A stretch of 64,000 bases of DNA from positions 4,084,714 to 4,148,713 of the forward strand of contig JAQFVV010012506.1 of NCBI GenBank assembly GCA_028023455.1, read 5' to 3'. How positions within the stretch are numbered: the stretch's first letter is position 1; each line of letters begins with the position of its first letter. The stretch is from Epiperipatus broadwayi. Lineage: Eukaryota; Onychophora; Udeonychophora; Euonychophora; Peripatidae. A model generated the notes under the pieces. The model saw nothing but the letters and a program-made list of their open reading frames with translations. It did no database searches and had not been told where the DNA came from. The translations under genes were made by a program, and so were the position numbers. Positions 34,060 to 46,379 of the stretch are shown piece by piece.

Positions 34060-35040
34060 GAATGCCATGGTAAAACATAAAAATGGTGATAAAATTGTAG
34101 ATTAAGAGTGGAATAAAAAATAAAGATTCTGTAGAGAAATTAGCATAAGAATAAACACATGGAAAGCTCCAGATGATAAGAGTAGAATTCAATAAAATCA
34201 TAATTTGAAACATTATTAAGAGAATATACACACATCCTACAAGTGACATAGATTAGTCTTCAATTTAGTATTCTAGAATTAAGGTAATCTTTTAACAAAA
34301 TAAAAAGTGAGACCAGAAATGTCTAACTAATTAAATTAAAAAAGGATATTAGAGAAAATTTTTTATTTAGTAAATTTAAAAAACAAATAATAGTTAGTAA
34401 ATGTATGAATTCAAATAAAAAATTAATTATAAAATAATTAAAGATCCTGCACTAAAGATAATAGGTTATGAAAAAAGTGAGCAAATAAAACTTGAATTAC
34501 TAATGAAATAATGAATAAAATAATGAAAAAAGGAATATGGAAAAATGCTAATTAGCAAATTTAATAATGAATTCAGACATAAAGATAAAACTAAAAAAAA
34601 AATGGTTGGAAATAGAATGCAGAGAGATAGACGAATTATGAAGAAAAGATAGATTTTATTTAATATATTATAAACAGAAATAAACTAGTTTGGATAAAAA
34701 AGCAAGATCAAGAGAATAAAGTAGTGATTGAAGATAAGCATGATAAATTTTTAGTTAAGAAAGAAATGAAAAGGTGAAAAAATATATAACTGAAATACTG
34801 GAAGAATATAGAAATGATTGGTATACTAAAAATAGTAAGTCTTGACATTAATAAAAAAAAAAAAAGGTAAGATAGAAAAAAAAAAGTAAAAATATATTGA
34901 GTAATAATGAGAAAAAATGCTATAAAAGTTTTAAATGAGGAAAAAAATGACAAAGCATATAAAACTGATGAAATTCCAATTAGTTCCAAAGGGCAAATTG
35001 ATCTTTATAATGTAACTTACGACTCCGAATAATGGTTAGA
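34060..35040 (+). pseudogene. RTE-like LINE relic, region between endonuclease and reverse transcriptase
   Basis: Plus-strand translation gives SIRINTWKAPDDKS near the start. Further on it gives EINWFG-like then QDQENKVVIEDKHDKFLV, a KKYITE-like LYEEYRNDWY stretch, and finally NAIKVLNEEKNDKAYKTDEI. The last piece fits the A-hKxLKNGKApGxDEIPxE motif that opens the reverse transcriptase of RTE elements. There are many stops. It probably forms one insertion with 32370-32830, disrupted by the palindromic repeat. Confidence 0.6.
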
Positions 35041-35923
35041 AGATCATCTTTCAATAATTTCTTACTATACATGCTATATGTATTACTTATACTGAATTAC
35101 ATTTTCCTGAAAAAAGTTTAAAAAGATTGAAATTAAATTACGATTCCATTAGACAAAGCACATAATTCTATAAATGAAAATTTAGTTTAACCTCATAAAA
35201 ATAAGCTGTTGAAGGTCTTGAATGAGTGTATTTCTAATATAATAGACACTTGTTTTTTAATCTGCAGTTCACTTTGGATTATAAAAAAAAAGTAGATTTT
35301 TTTTTGTTTCATTATAATTAATTAAACTTAAATAATATATACATATTATTTCAAATACCAAAATTAAGAAATGACTTTGATTATAACGAACCAGCTACTG
35401 AAAAAAAAATTCTATCTTTATCTGGATTTAAAAACCATAGAAGACAATAGTTTTCAATTTTTTCTTGTTATCATTTTTTCATGTTATAGCTATTTTTTAA
35501 AAAATAAGATTTTTAATATTTGCATTCACTGATGGTTTTTTTTTATTTTTCTGTAAATCATTTGAAAAATGTTTTAAAAAAAAAAAAAATTAAAATGCAC
35601 AGTTTTTAACTAAAAGTTAATAACTTCAAAGTTTATATTTTTTTATTCTCATTTTAACTGCAAATTATTTTAAACTGTTAGTTACTTTGAATAAAATATA
35701 AAAACAAGAAAATTTTTTCAACATCAAAGCATCTAGAAATTTATCTTACAAAATCTTATACTCAAGATATTAATTATTGGAAAACAATACTCATGGAAAA
35801 TGAAAGCAAATATGTTTTAAGTTGTTAAATAATTAAATTTATAAGTAGAGATTATTTTTAGTTTTCTATTATAATAAGTACAAAATGTTTGTGTGTGTGT
35901 TTTTGTACTTTTATGAGTATTAC
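35041..35923. other. Intron sequence left of exon 5
   Basis: A+T-rich with long A and T runs. It holds only the donor of exon 5 (GTAATA at 35923-35918). No gene or element end recognised. Confidence 0.45.
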
Positions 35924-36110
35924 CATATTTTTGTTCTTGTTGTTCAAGATCCCATATTTTCACAACATTGTAAACTGAAGTGGCCAACACATGATCTGCA
36001 GTTGGATGAAATAAAATATTTTCAATTCTTCTTTCCTGACGAGGTAAAGAAGACATTGGATTTGAAATATTTTCTTTTAAACCACCCTGAGGTATTTTCC
36101 ATATTTTAAC
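35924..36110 (-). CDS. CORO7: Coronin-7, coding exon 5 (end of WD40 repeat 1 and repeat 2)
   Basis: It encodes residues 104-165 plus one base. VKIWKIP completes the first blade, NPMSSLPRQ is the linker, and ERRIENILFHPTADHVLA with VVKIWDLEQQ forms the second blade. The conserved coronin pattern (RRV-x-LxFHPTAxxxLxx-xxxxVKxWD) is clear. Acceptor TTTCTAG, donor GTAATA; 187 nt, phase 0 to phase 1. At the 3' side the frame would stay open into the intron for a few residues, but the chosen donor is the one compatible with exon 6. Confidence 0.94.
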
Positions 36111-37184
36111 CTAGAAATATATATATGTAACATTAAAATTATTGAATACTAAGTAATAAGTGATAAATTTCAAAGACATGAATTTCTACAATTCATTGTA
36201 TTAAATGCAATACTTCCTAGTATCAAAATAATTCTACAGTGATTTAAAATGAATCAATTTCTATTGGCAATCAATGATCCTAATAGTTGATAGATTTAGT
36301 CAATGGTAATTAGGAGAAAAAATATCCAATATATGAAAATGTTTGCATAATCTTATTCAAGTTGACCTTAAAACATATTCGTGAGGAAGAGCAATAAAAT
36401 ATTTGTGACGCGATCATTATTAAAATGAGCATTTAATTGTTTTGCTTTGTGAATATAACTTAGTGCCAATTTGAATGAGGTTACAGAAACCTTTCCATGG
36501 ATTTGATATTCACTGTCTTAGTTATCATTTTCTAATTCTATTATCCATATATATGCATGAATCACAGATAAAATTGGATTCATTTGTTGTCTTCATTGTA
36601 TATTGACTTTGTTATTAGGGACATTATATTTAATATATCAAGTGGTCAAAAATTCAACTCTTCAAAATATTATATATACTTATATATTAACAAGTAATGT
36701 AGAAAAAATATCAATCGTGCACTGACCATCGCTTTAATTTTATTTTTTCATTTGATAAAACAAATGTTTCTAATAGAAATTATTTATAAATATTAATTCA
36801 CTGTTTGAAATTAATTTATTCTCATCAATTACAAAATATCATGTAACTTTATATCTATCTTTTTTGAATTTTCAAAAAAATCCCTTTAAAACTACTGTAA
36901 ATAATAAAGACAACTACATTAAGACTAAATATACACTTTTTTTATATAAAAAAAAATGTTTTAAAGTAAATTCCATTTATTTATTTTAAAATCAAGTGAA
37001 GCACTTATTTTTTTAAACAATAAATTTTGATTAAAATAACATAACATAATAACTCATAAAATAAAAAAATATTACAAATATTAAAAAGTAATATTCTTAA
37101 ATTATTTTAATACTCCTCGGAAAAATTAAGATTAATTATAAAAAATGAAAAAAACATTATTGTTATATAAAAATTCAATATATA
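36111..37184. other. Unassigned intronic sequence
   Basis: A+T-rich; no gene or element end recognised. Confidence 0.4.
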
Positions 37185-38235
37185 CAACTGGGTCTCATTT
37201 TACGCGATAGATAGGTTCCTCAGAAAACACGCGCAAACGAAATCGCGCAAAAATAGACGTAACTTACATTGAAAAAGGGGGGATGAGGTCTGTGATTTTT
37301 CAAAATTCGCACCAAAAAAAAAATAAGGAAATAAAATATGACTAATAAAAAATTTCAAATTTGAAAAAAATTGATACAAGACAAACTTTTTTTAACTATA
37401 ATATTTAATTTTATTCAAAATAATATATTTTTATGCATAATTTACAGTATGATAATTTACATTTTTTAATACACGTTTTAATTATTATCGCTATTTGCCG
37501 AAACACACGTTTGTTTGCACTCTCATGTTGTGTTAATGTTTTTCTGTTGACAAGGTAATTAGTAATTAATCATTGAGATGATGATTTTATTAATTGTTTA
37601 TGAACTTAAGACTTATGATAATAAAAAGACATTTATTCACCACTGCTGGGAAAAATTTAATTAAAACTAACAATTAAAATTTAAATTCTTATTTTTGTCT
37701 TTAATTTTCAATTCCGTTTAAAAATCAAATTTCACATCAGATTATTTCAAGTCGCCGTAAGTAATTTTTAAATTGTTAATTACAATTAAAAATCAGATTT
37801 TAATTGTGCCCACTGCTATTACTGACCTTTTAAAAATAAACTTGTGGACACTAAATGATTAATAATTGATTACGTTCTTTTTTAAAAAGCAAAAACAGAA
37901 TGTGATTTAAAATGCAAAATTAACACGCACAATGTTTGAACAAATTTACATTATAATCTTGTCCAAATTTAATGTGTGTATACATAAAATGTGGAAATCA
38001 TGATTTTAATTTCATTATTGCATAAAATCTTACTACTATAAAGCACTGAAAATATTGAAATTACAAGTTGAAAGTCGAATTCCAATAATGTGCTATTACT
38101 TTCAATATAACGTAACTGCGCGAAATTTATTATTTAAAGTAATAGCGCAATATCGGAGTTCGATTTCTGGTGAAACACGAATCGCGTAACTTCAAAATTG
38201 TGTTAAATAAGTCCGCGTAAAAAGAGACCCAGGTG
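37185..38235. mobile_element. Tigger/pogo-like DNA transposon relic, copy 2
   Basis: It starts CAACTGGGTCTCATTTTACG and ends with the inverse of CACCTGGGTCTCTTTTTACG, bordered by TA on both sides. The ends and parts of the interior match copy 1 at 28475-29695. For example, GTTAATGTTTTTCTGTTGAC here parallels GTTAATGGTTTTCTGTCGAC there. It is about 170 bp shorter than copy 1. No intact transposase. Confidence 0.7.
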
Positions 38236-38889
38236 TATATAAATGTGTATATACAAAAATATAAACATACACAAACAATCATATAAAAAATACTTAAACA
38301 AGCATACATGTGCAAACATTTATGCAAACAAAATTCTACAATTGAAGAAAATATTAATATGAAATCAGACAAACAATTATTTTATAATAATCAGAAGTTT
38401 AATAAAATTATTAACAATTTCATAGTCTAATTTTTCAGAATTTTATAAAAGCTTTTATTGTCATATATGACAAAGGCAGAGGAAACAAGAAAAAAAAAGA
38501 GGATGCTTATTTTTGATTATATATCACAGTTTCTAAAATAATTTAAAAATTATTTTAGTAAGGGCTGTAATACTGATAAATAAATCTATCCTCATTAGAA
38601 TTTTTATTCAGAAAATCAACAAAATAATGACATTACAAATAATTGATTATTAAAATTACTTGTAAATTAATTTTAAACATTTACAAGATATTAGCATGTT
38701 GATCAATATTCCTTGATAATGGAAAATTGATATGAAAATACAGCCAATACAAACACACAAGTTTATATGTGTAAATAACATAATTAATAATAGTTCAGTA
38801 TTTACAAATGTATATGCATTCATGATCTATAAATTTAGATAGATGATCTATAATGAATAATTTACTTTGCCAATAGATCATAATACTAG
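38236..38889. other. Unassigned intronic sequence
   Basis: A+T-rich, microsatellite-like ACATAC patches near 38.26 kb; no gene recognised. Confidence 0.4.
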
Positions 38890-39875
38890 GTGAAGTTAAT
38901 AAATTTTTTAAAAATAACGTTTAGCTTAGCGCTTTCGGAGTATATTTACTCCATATTCATAGCCATTATTATGTGTTAAACGTAATGAATGGAAATCATT
39001 ATCCTGTCCATTTTTTCAATATTGTAAAAGCAGGCATCCCTTAGATTGATTGTATTTGGATCATTTGCAATGAAATACACTTCTTTTATTTTTCTTTTGA
39101 TATCATTTCTTTCCTTGCAAACAATTTCGGTACTAGAAGGTTCAAATTTATGATTAAATATTTTTTGGTGTTTGGCAAATATTGAATCACCTTCATTTTT
39201 GCTTACCACTTTATTGTATACTGTGGCCCGAATTTCACCATAATATGCTGCCTCCAGTTTGGGGGCAGGTAATCTTATATGCAACTTGGGGGCTTGGTTT
39301 GGATCTATTTTGTCCTTTGTGTTGTCCTTTGTGTATTTGTGTTTGGTGGAGTTCTGAAACCTATTTTAAATTCATTAGATAAGTTTTTGACTTAATGTTT
39401 GGTCACTTTGGGAATATAAGGTAAACTTAAATGCAGTTTGTCTTCATTGGTATACTCCTGGGTTAACTTTTTATAGAAAAGCTCAATCCTATTGGCTATA
39501 GCTCTGTAGTTGTATCCCACTTTTATTAGGTCTTTAATGTAACAACTGATGTTGTTTTTTCTGTAAGCCTCGAACTTACATAAATGATGATTCCTAAATA
39601 AGAAAGTTGAAAGTTCTGCCAGTTTGTGAGACTTCGGTGATTTTGAATGTGGGTGGGTGTAATCCCTTATTTGTAATGGTTTAATTATTATACTGTAATT
39701 AAGGCCTGTTGTTTCCTTTTGTATTTTTAAATCCAGATATTTCAACTCATGCTGTTCATTTTCCCAGGTGTAGTTTAAAAAGTTAAGTCTGTGTGTGCTT
39801 GCAGATCTTTCTGAATGCTTATAATTAGGTTTTTAGGTGCTGCAATGAATCTATTACCTTTATCCTCCTTACATG
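38890..39875 (-). pseudogene. Penelope-like element relic, minus copy (internally deleted)
   Basis: The minus strand encodes, in pieces, FIAAPKNLI (end of the YIDD region of the reverse transcriptase), YLDLKIQKETTGLNYSIIIK, FRNHHLCKFEAYRKNN, and finally the C-terminal KNEGDSIFAKHQ with EIVCKERNDIKRKI. These match the plus copy next door almost word for word. Most of the reverse transcriptase is absent: the start word GGTAATAGATTCAT is fused directly to TTCATTGCAGCACC, sharing TTCAT, which suggests a microhomology deletion. The GIY-YIG region is partly lost around 39.28 kb. The outer end (GGTGAAGTTAATAAA) is shared with the plus copy in inverse. Confidence 0.78.
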
Positions 39876-41545
39876 TATGAAAGAGGGTAAAGGTAATAGA
39901 TTCATGTTAATGGATTCAAAAGAATATAAAGATAAGATGTTAACACATATTATTAAATTGACGTTTGAGTTAATAACAAACTTTAATAACAAAATGAACA
40001 GGGACAAATTTATCACGTCAATCTTGTGTATTCACAAAGATAAAGAAATTAAAAGAGTGGAATATTTCTGTGTGTACCTTTCTGCTACTATATAGCCAAG
40101 AATGTTTGCTAATGCAAAAGTACACAAACCAGGAGTGTCTTTAAGACTTATGTTGGATTTCTGCAGAGTCCATTATTTTAATACAACTAAATTAGTAAAC
40201 CAATGGTTAATAGATAGTGTTGATTTTGGTGTGTATACAGTTAGATCTTTATTTGAATTTGTCAAGAAAATTAAAGAAACTGAAATAATTACAGATTTTA
40301 AAATTGCCGCAATAGATGTAACTGAGTTATATGGATCGATAAATAGGAAGCTATCTATCCGTATAATTAGGGAGGAACTATTAAAAAAAAATTGTCCGAT
40401 TGGAGTCGTTGACTTTATTGTAGAATTCTTAAAATGGCTCGATAAAAACATTGTGGCAACATAGCAAAGGAAATGGTTTAAAATGATTGACAGTTGGCCT
40501 ATGGGACTTCCAATTAGTGGAATTGTATAAAATATTTTCTTAAATTATTTTGAGCAACAAGTTCTTTCTAGGTACTATGCTTTACTACCCAAAATAATAT
40601 ACACAAGATACATAGATGATTTATTCATTGCAGCACCTAAAAACCTAATTATAAGCATTCAGAAGGATCTGTAAGCACACAAAGATTTAATCTTAAACTA
40701 CACATGGAAAAATGAACAGCACGAGTTGAAATATCTAAATTTAAAAATACAAAGTTGAAACAACAAGTCTTAATTACAGTATGATTATTAAACCATTACA
40801 AATAAGGGGTTACACATCCACATTCAAAATCACTGAAGTCTCACAAACTGGCAGGACTTTCAGTTTTCTTATTTAGAAATCATCACTTATGTAAGTTCGA
40901 GGCTGACAGAAAAAACAACATCACTTATTACATTACAGACTTAATAAAAGTGGGATACAATTACAGAGCTATATTCAATAGAATTGAGCTTTTCTATAAA
41001 AAGTTAACCAGGAGCATACCAATGAAGACAAACTGCATTTAAGTTTACCTTATATTCCAAAAGTGGCCAAACATTTAGTCAAAAACTTATTTAATGAATT
41101 TAAAATAGGTTTCAGAACTCCACCAAACACAAATACACAAAGGACAAAATAGATCCAGACCAAGCCCCCCAAGTTGTATATAAGATTACCTGCCCTCAAA
41201 TTGGCTGTAAGACAACATATTAAGGTGAAACTCAGACCACAGCAAACACTAGAGTCGCACAACACTTATATACCTACAATAGAGTGGTAAACAAAAATGA
41301 AGGCAATTCAATATTTGCCAAACACCAAAAAAACATTTAATCATAAATTTGAACCTTCTAGCGCCAAAATTGTTTGCAAGGAAAGAAATGATATCAAAAT
41401 AAAAATAACGTATTTCATTGCAAACGATCCAAACGCAATCAATCGAAGAGATGCCTGCTTTACAATATCAAAAAAATGGACAGGATAATGATTTGCTAAG
41501 CTAAACATTGTAATTTTTGAAAATTTTATTAACTTCACCTATATA
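39876..41545 (+). pseudogene. Penelope-like retroelement (reverse transcriptase plus GIY-YIG), plus copy, decayed
   Basis: Ordered plus-strand pieces: GNRFMLMDSKEYKDKML (about 39.89 kb), AKVHKPGVSLRLMLDF (40.11 kb), AAIDVTELYGSI (motif A, canonical SFDVTSLFTNI), WPMGLPISGIV (motif B), YIDDLFIAAPK (motif C, catalytic pair at 40609-40620), then VVYKITCPQIGCKTTY near 41.17 kb with GETQTTANTRVAQH. The last two form the GIY-YIG endonuclease hallmark of Penelope elements. The C-terminal KNEGNSIFAKHQ follows. At least eight frameshifts or stops interrupt it, so it is dead. It lies head to head with the minus copy; both start from a palindrome centred near 39.875 kb. Confidence 0.85.
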
Positions 41546-41944
41546 CATGTTTAAAGAATATTATAAGTATAGATGATCTATAAAAAAATGTGCTTGCAAA
41601 ATACTTACAATTAAAAAATAATAAAGTTAAGTCTTACTTCAAAAAAATCAATAAATAAATGCTTATAATGATAATATATATGGTAAAGCTTAAATATTTT
41701 CTGAGGGGGGGGGAGGGTTATTGCTTTGCTAATATATGTGTGTGAATATACAATTATAGTTGCATATTTAGCTTCATTATTTCTGCAAAAAATATGTTAA
41801 AAAACTTTGTAAAAGTAAAAATTTGAAAAATATTATTAAGATTTATTAAAAAAAATCATTGGAATAAAAACTCTAAAAATTATATTTCAATATATTTAAT
41901 AACAATTGTAAAAACATCAAAATGTTACTTTAACTTTTAATTAC

Positions 41945-42015
41945 CATGCAATCTTGAGATCCAGTAATTAAAAGGCGATCATCAAATGGAGAAAAATCAA
42001 AATCTGTAACAAACT
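41945..42015 (-). CDS. CORO7: Coronin-7, coding exon 4 (WD40 repeat 1)
   Basis: It encodes the rest of residue 80 to residue 103, including VTDFDFSPFDDRLLITGS, the typical first-blade sequence of coronins (VTDxxFSPFDDxLLATGS), and QDCM. Acceptor TTTCAG, donor GTAATT; 71 nt, phase 1 to phase 0. VKIW at the start of exon 5 completes the blade. Confidence 0.95.
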
Positions 42016-44350
42016 CTGAAATTTAAAAATGAAACTTTTTATAAATGATATATAAATTTGGATAACATAAATAATTAAATAAAATGATTAAATTTACATA
42101 TGTATCTATATATTAAATAAAATACTAAATGTGTTTCCGCTCTTGTTCAAATGTGAAAAGTTTTGATTGAAAAGTAGATCTGAAGGCTTTAGAGAGTTTA
42201 TACAATATGAGTATTGACATAAAAGTGAAAATATTTAACAATGGTAAATTATTTGATTCTTACTCCTTAAGTAGAAAACTTGACATACATACCTAAACTG
42301 GCATATCCTATAAAAAAAATCATAAAATCATGAAAATTAATTCTCTGCAATTCACAACCTTTTTCTCATGCTGTCCTCTTTTTTTTTTTTTAAAAAAAAT
42401 TATAAAATTCTTTATTTCCATGACTATTTTTCATCAGTTTGTTATTCAAAATCATTTTCAAAATTTAATAAAATGCAACTTTTCAAAAATTAAAAAATAT
42501 TTTGTTTTATAATTTGAAAATGTGAAATTAGTAAACTATGATGGGTATCTTATCATAATTTTTTTTTAATCAGTTGATGAAAAAACTGTTATTAGAATTA
42601 TATGTAAATAGCAAAAGAAAAAAATTAACAATGCCAATTTACAATGTTGGTAGTTAGTTTATAAAATAATTGTTAATTAGTTTAGTTACTTTACAAAAAT
42701 ATCTAGTTTTTATTAAATTCTATGACAAGATTTTCAAATTAACCGGGGAAAAAAATTTTTTTAAGTTCCTTAAATTTTTGAAAGACTGTCATCAAGAATA
42801 TATACCGAAAGCACTACAGAAATACTCTACATTATTCTACATTTGTCTATATAAATATAAAAATCGAGGGATAAACCACATATAGCCAGATCCTCAAACT
42901 AATTCCTGCCAATTGAAAACTTTTAAATTAGCTGCTTTAATAGTTGCCTGCTAAATAAATATGTGCAACCCAATTTTTTTTAATTATGATTATTAAGAGC
43001 CAATATCCAGAATCTAGTTTAAGGAGCTGGTTTGTATTGCCATCTAATAATCATTGATTACTCATGCTCATGTAGATTGCTTTAGAGCAGGATGATAAAG
43101 AGTGTGTTGCTGCTTAGTGGCATTTGAAATATGTATAATAAACAATTTCTAATCGATAAAATAGATCTATTTTATTATTATTATTATTTATTCTTGAAAT
43201 GATGTCCAATAAATTTGTATTCTTGATTTAAAAAAAAAAAAATCCCAGACTACAAATTGTATAAAAATTATTTTTGTAAAACTGCACTATTAAAAGCTAT
43301 AGAATACATAAACACTGAAATATATTCTCTTGGTCAAAATTGTAAATGTTATATCACTTTCAGTATAAAGCATTCTATTTCTGAAGAAATCAAAATTTAA
43401 AGCCAGATGTTTTTCTTCATTTACATCTATTTAGCAATAAAAAGAAATCCTTGTAATTTTAAATCAGATTTCTTTTTTTTTTTTGCCATAATTGATGATT
43501 GTTTAAAAATTGTTATTATTTATGTTAATTATATAAAGAAATAGCTAAAGTAAAAAAGAGTTCTAAAGTGGAAAAAAATAACAATCAAAAATTGCCAAAA
43601 AAAAAAATAAATGGTGCTAATATGATAAAACTTTAAATTCACAATTTAACAAGACTGCAGCATAATTGAATGATACTTTAATAGAACTTCTATTAAAACA
43701 AATTATGAATAAATAAATAATTAAAAATACATTTTTATAAAAAAAAAAAAAAAGAGGAGCAGACTTCTATCATGCATTTCATAAACTTAAAAATTCTTCT
43801 AAATGATTCACTTTGGTAATTATAAAAAAAGCATGTTTGTAAATTCTATTTTCATTTCCTCCCTAACCTTTCCATGGTTTTATTTTTTTTTTAAAAAAAA
43901 AAATCTGTTTATAAACTCTTCCTACAGATTTATTAAATTTTTATTCAAATAAAAAAAGGAAAGATTATAATCAGAATTTTATGGCAATACAGTATCCTGA
44001 AATCTCAATAGTGTGAAAATTAGCCAAAAAGAATAGAAAATTCTTATTCAGATTTGTTGCAAAGTTTAACAGAGCTCAGAATCTCATTTGAATCATAAAA
44101 GGCTTTTAATATAGGTCAAATAAATTTTGATAATTTAGGATACAATTTAATTTAAAAATACTCATTAAAAACAAGCTAAACAAAAAAAGCCATTCAAATT
44201 TAGCCAGGAATTTCTTTTGCAATATACAATCACCTGAAACAGCAAGAATAGCAATTTACTGTTTTTCTTTTAACTATTAATAAAATTATTTTCAAAAATG
44301 TAAGAATTGTAAACAAATATATATATATTTACACACACACATAATCTTAC
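42016..44350. other. Intron between exons 3 and 4, no recognised gene
   Basis: A+T-rich with many homopolymer runs. Short open frames (42.33 and 42.67 kb) have no family resemblance and a low-complexity composition. Confidence 0.45.
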
Positions 44351-44431
44351 CTGAATGAGCATATAATAATGCCATAGATTTATCTTTTCTTTCAGCAGTA
44401 TTAATAGGTAATACTGCTAAACATCCGCCAC
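44351..44431 (-). CDS. CORO7: Coronin-7, coding exon 3 (end of N-terminal coronin domain)
   Basis: It encodes residue 53 (split codon) to the first base of residue 80, reading GGGCLAVLPINTAERKDKSM, then ALLYAHS. The GGGxxxVLPL motif is the signature of the DUF1899 region, and YAHS leads into the first WD40 blade. Acceptor ATTACAG, donor GTAAGA; 81 nt, phase 1 to phase 1. Confidence 0.95.
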
Positions 44432-44719
44432 CTGTAATATGATGTAAAAACCATGTATAAACAATATTGATACAATAACATTGTATATATATAAAGTAAT
44501 ATTTTGAAAATAAAATCATTATATTACATACTAATTTCCAATGCTTCAATAAAAAACATTCCTCCTTGTCAAGATCAAGTCTTAATGAAGAACTGCTATG
44601 TATTAAGTAATAATAAGATTGAACATGAAGTAAAGAACAAGCAGTCTTATATTGATAACAAAAAAATTTTTTTTACTTCCTTCAGTTTTACAATTAATTG
44701 AATCCAAGTTAATTTTAGA

Positions 44720-45240
44720 AGAAAGAGATAAAATAAGTGGATTCTACAAGCCTGGAATACATTATGCTTCATCACATTTGTTTAAACCACAATATTTCAA
44801 TGGACTCTCTCATAATTCTTAAATAATACTTTTTCAAATTAGCTAATATTATCAAAGTCAAGTGTGTGACCAATTTTTAAAAAATGCAATGTAAAAGCTG
44901 AAATAATCAATTTTTGATTGAAGTCATTTTTATGCTCACTAATTTTGATGCTAATACATCTACTTAATTGACCCACACACATTCTTGAGCACTGTGAACA
45001 TGGAATTTAATAAATACCTTGGTATTCTAAAGGTACTTGGCTTTAGGTTTACAAAAAAAAATCAATTTTTTTGCTAGTGGAAAAGATAATTTTAATATTG
45101 AAATTAGATAATCTTCTACTAATCTTATCAGTGATTCCTTTATAAGGTAAATAACACTATGACTAGTTGAGTTGTCAATTTTATCATCATTTTTCTTTTT
45201 AGTATCAATGCTCTAAATGATGTAAAGTTATAGTATCTTC
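44720..45240 (-). pseudogene. Penelope-type GIY-YIG endonuclease fragment
   Basis: Minus-strand translation gives YQGIY-like then IPCSQCSRMCVGQLSRCISI, followed by KISEHKNDFNQK and ALTLHFLKIGHTLDFDNI-like words. Intact Penelope C-termini read GVYKIPCxxCxxxYIGQTxR ... RIxEHK ... ALAEHxxxTGHxIDFDN, so the order and spacing agree. The YIGQ Tyr is replaced by Cys. One stop near the GIY part and the loss of the reverse transcriptase make it a relic. It differs in sequence from the two copies at 38.9-41.5 kb, so it is a second Penelope-like family. Confidence 0.75.
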
Positions 45241-46379
45241 TTGCTCAGTTATCTCAACCTGCTTTTGTTCAGTGTTCAACACATATAAATATATACACAT
45301 ATAGTGTTTTCCTGAAGGTGTTGTGATGATGATATTTTAGTTGTAATTATACATTGGACTATTACCATCATCTAATATAAGTATTGAATGACTTTAGAAA
45401 AATTTAACATTATTTAAATATTTCAAATACATTCAACTGTTAGTAATAGCAGTCCAATATATAAATACAAATATATACACATATATAAACAGGATGCGTT
45501 TTCATTCATTTCTGAGAGTTTCATCATCTCCCAATGTTACAGCATCATTCTGTTATATCATAGTATTCATGATTTCATCATGATAAACATGAATAATTTA
45601 TGACCATTTTCTCTCATGCAGTTTGAAATAACTACAGTCTCATTCGACATAACTGCCATCCATTAAAAACATAAATAAAAATAAAAGAATGCAAAGTTAA
45701 AAATAGAAGTAAGATAATAAAAATAAGAAAAAAATATTGACATTTCTGAAGTTGGACTTTTGAAAAAAGAAAAAAAAAATACAATTATAGATTTCAGTAT
45801 AAGACAAAAAGATCTTATTACTAACTACTCCATTCAATTTGTCAAACCCATACGTATTAACTATGAATCTATGAAGAGTAACTACTATTTATAACAAGTA
45901 AGATATACCATAACCTATGAATATGCTCTCCCACAGCAATGATATATCTGCAAAATATTACAATTATGATCAGTGCACTACCTTTTTGACTAAACCAAAT
46001 TAAATTGCTATCCTTAATCTCAAACTAAAAATAACTAAAAAAACAAGTTTCAAATTAATTTCCTAAAAAAAAAATTTAATCTTACTTAATATCTTTATCT
46101 ATCTGAAAACTTTCAAAGTTCTACTTGAATTTTAATCCAAGGTCTATGCATGGATAAAGATGCAACTAATTATTATATAATGAGACCCATTACGGACATT
46201 TACAGTTGAATGTCAAAAAGAAAATACACATATATTTGAATATATCATCATTTATACAAAATATTTCCATTTATAAAAAATAGAAAAGATGTTTAAATCA
46301 AAAATATATAAATATACAAAAAACATTCAACACTGATATAAAAAGATTATAGATAGAATAATTTTTAGCATTTAATCTG
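45241..46379. other. Unassigned intronic sequence
   Basis: Microsatellite-like TATACACATATA patches near 45.29 and 45.47 kb; no gene recognised. Confidence 0.4.

Noticed and set aside
35885-36109. Plus-strand frame across coronin-7 exon 5
   Set aside because: It is the antisense shadow of the real exon.
38920-38965. Possible hammerhead in the Penelope minus copy (GGAG...CTCC helix followed by GAAA on the minus strand)
   Set aside because: The essential CUGANGA box is missing; the sequence before the helix reads CTATGAA. Not enough to call.
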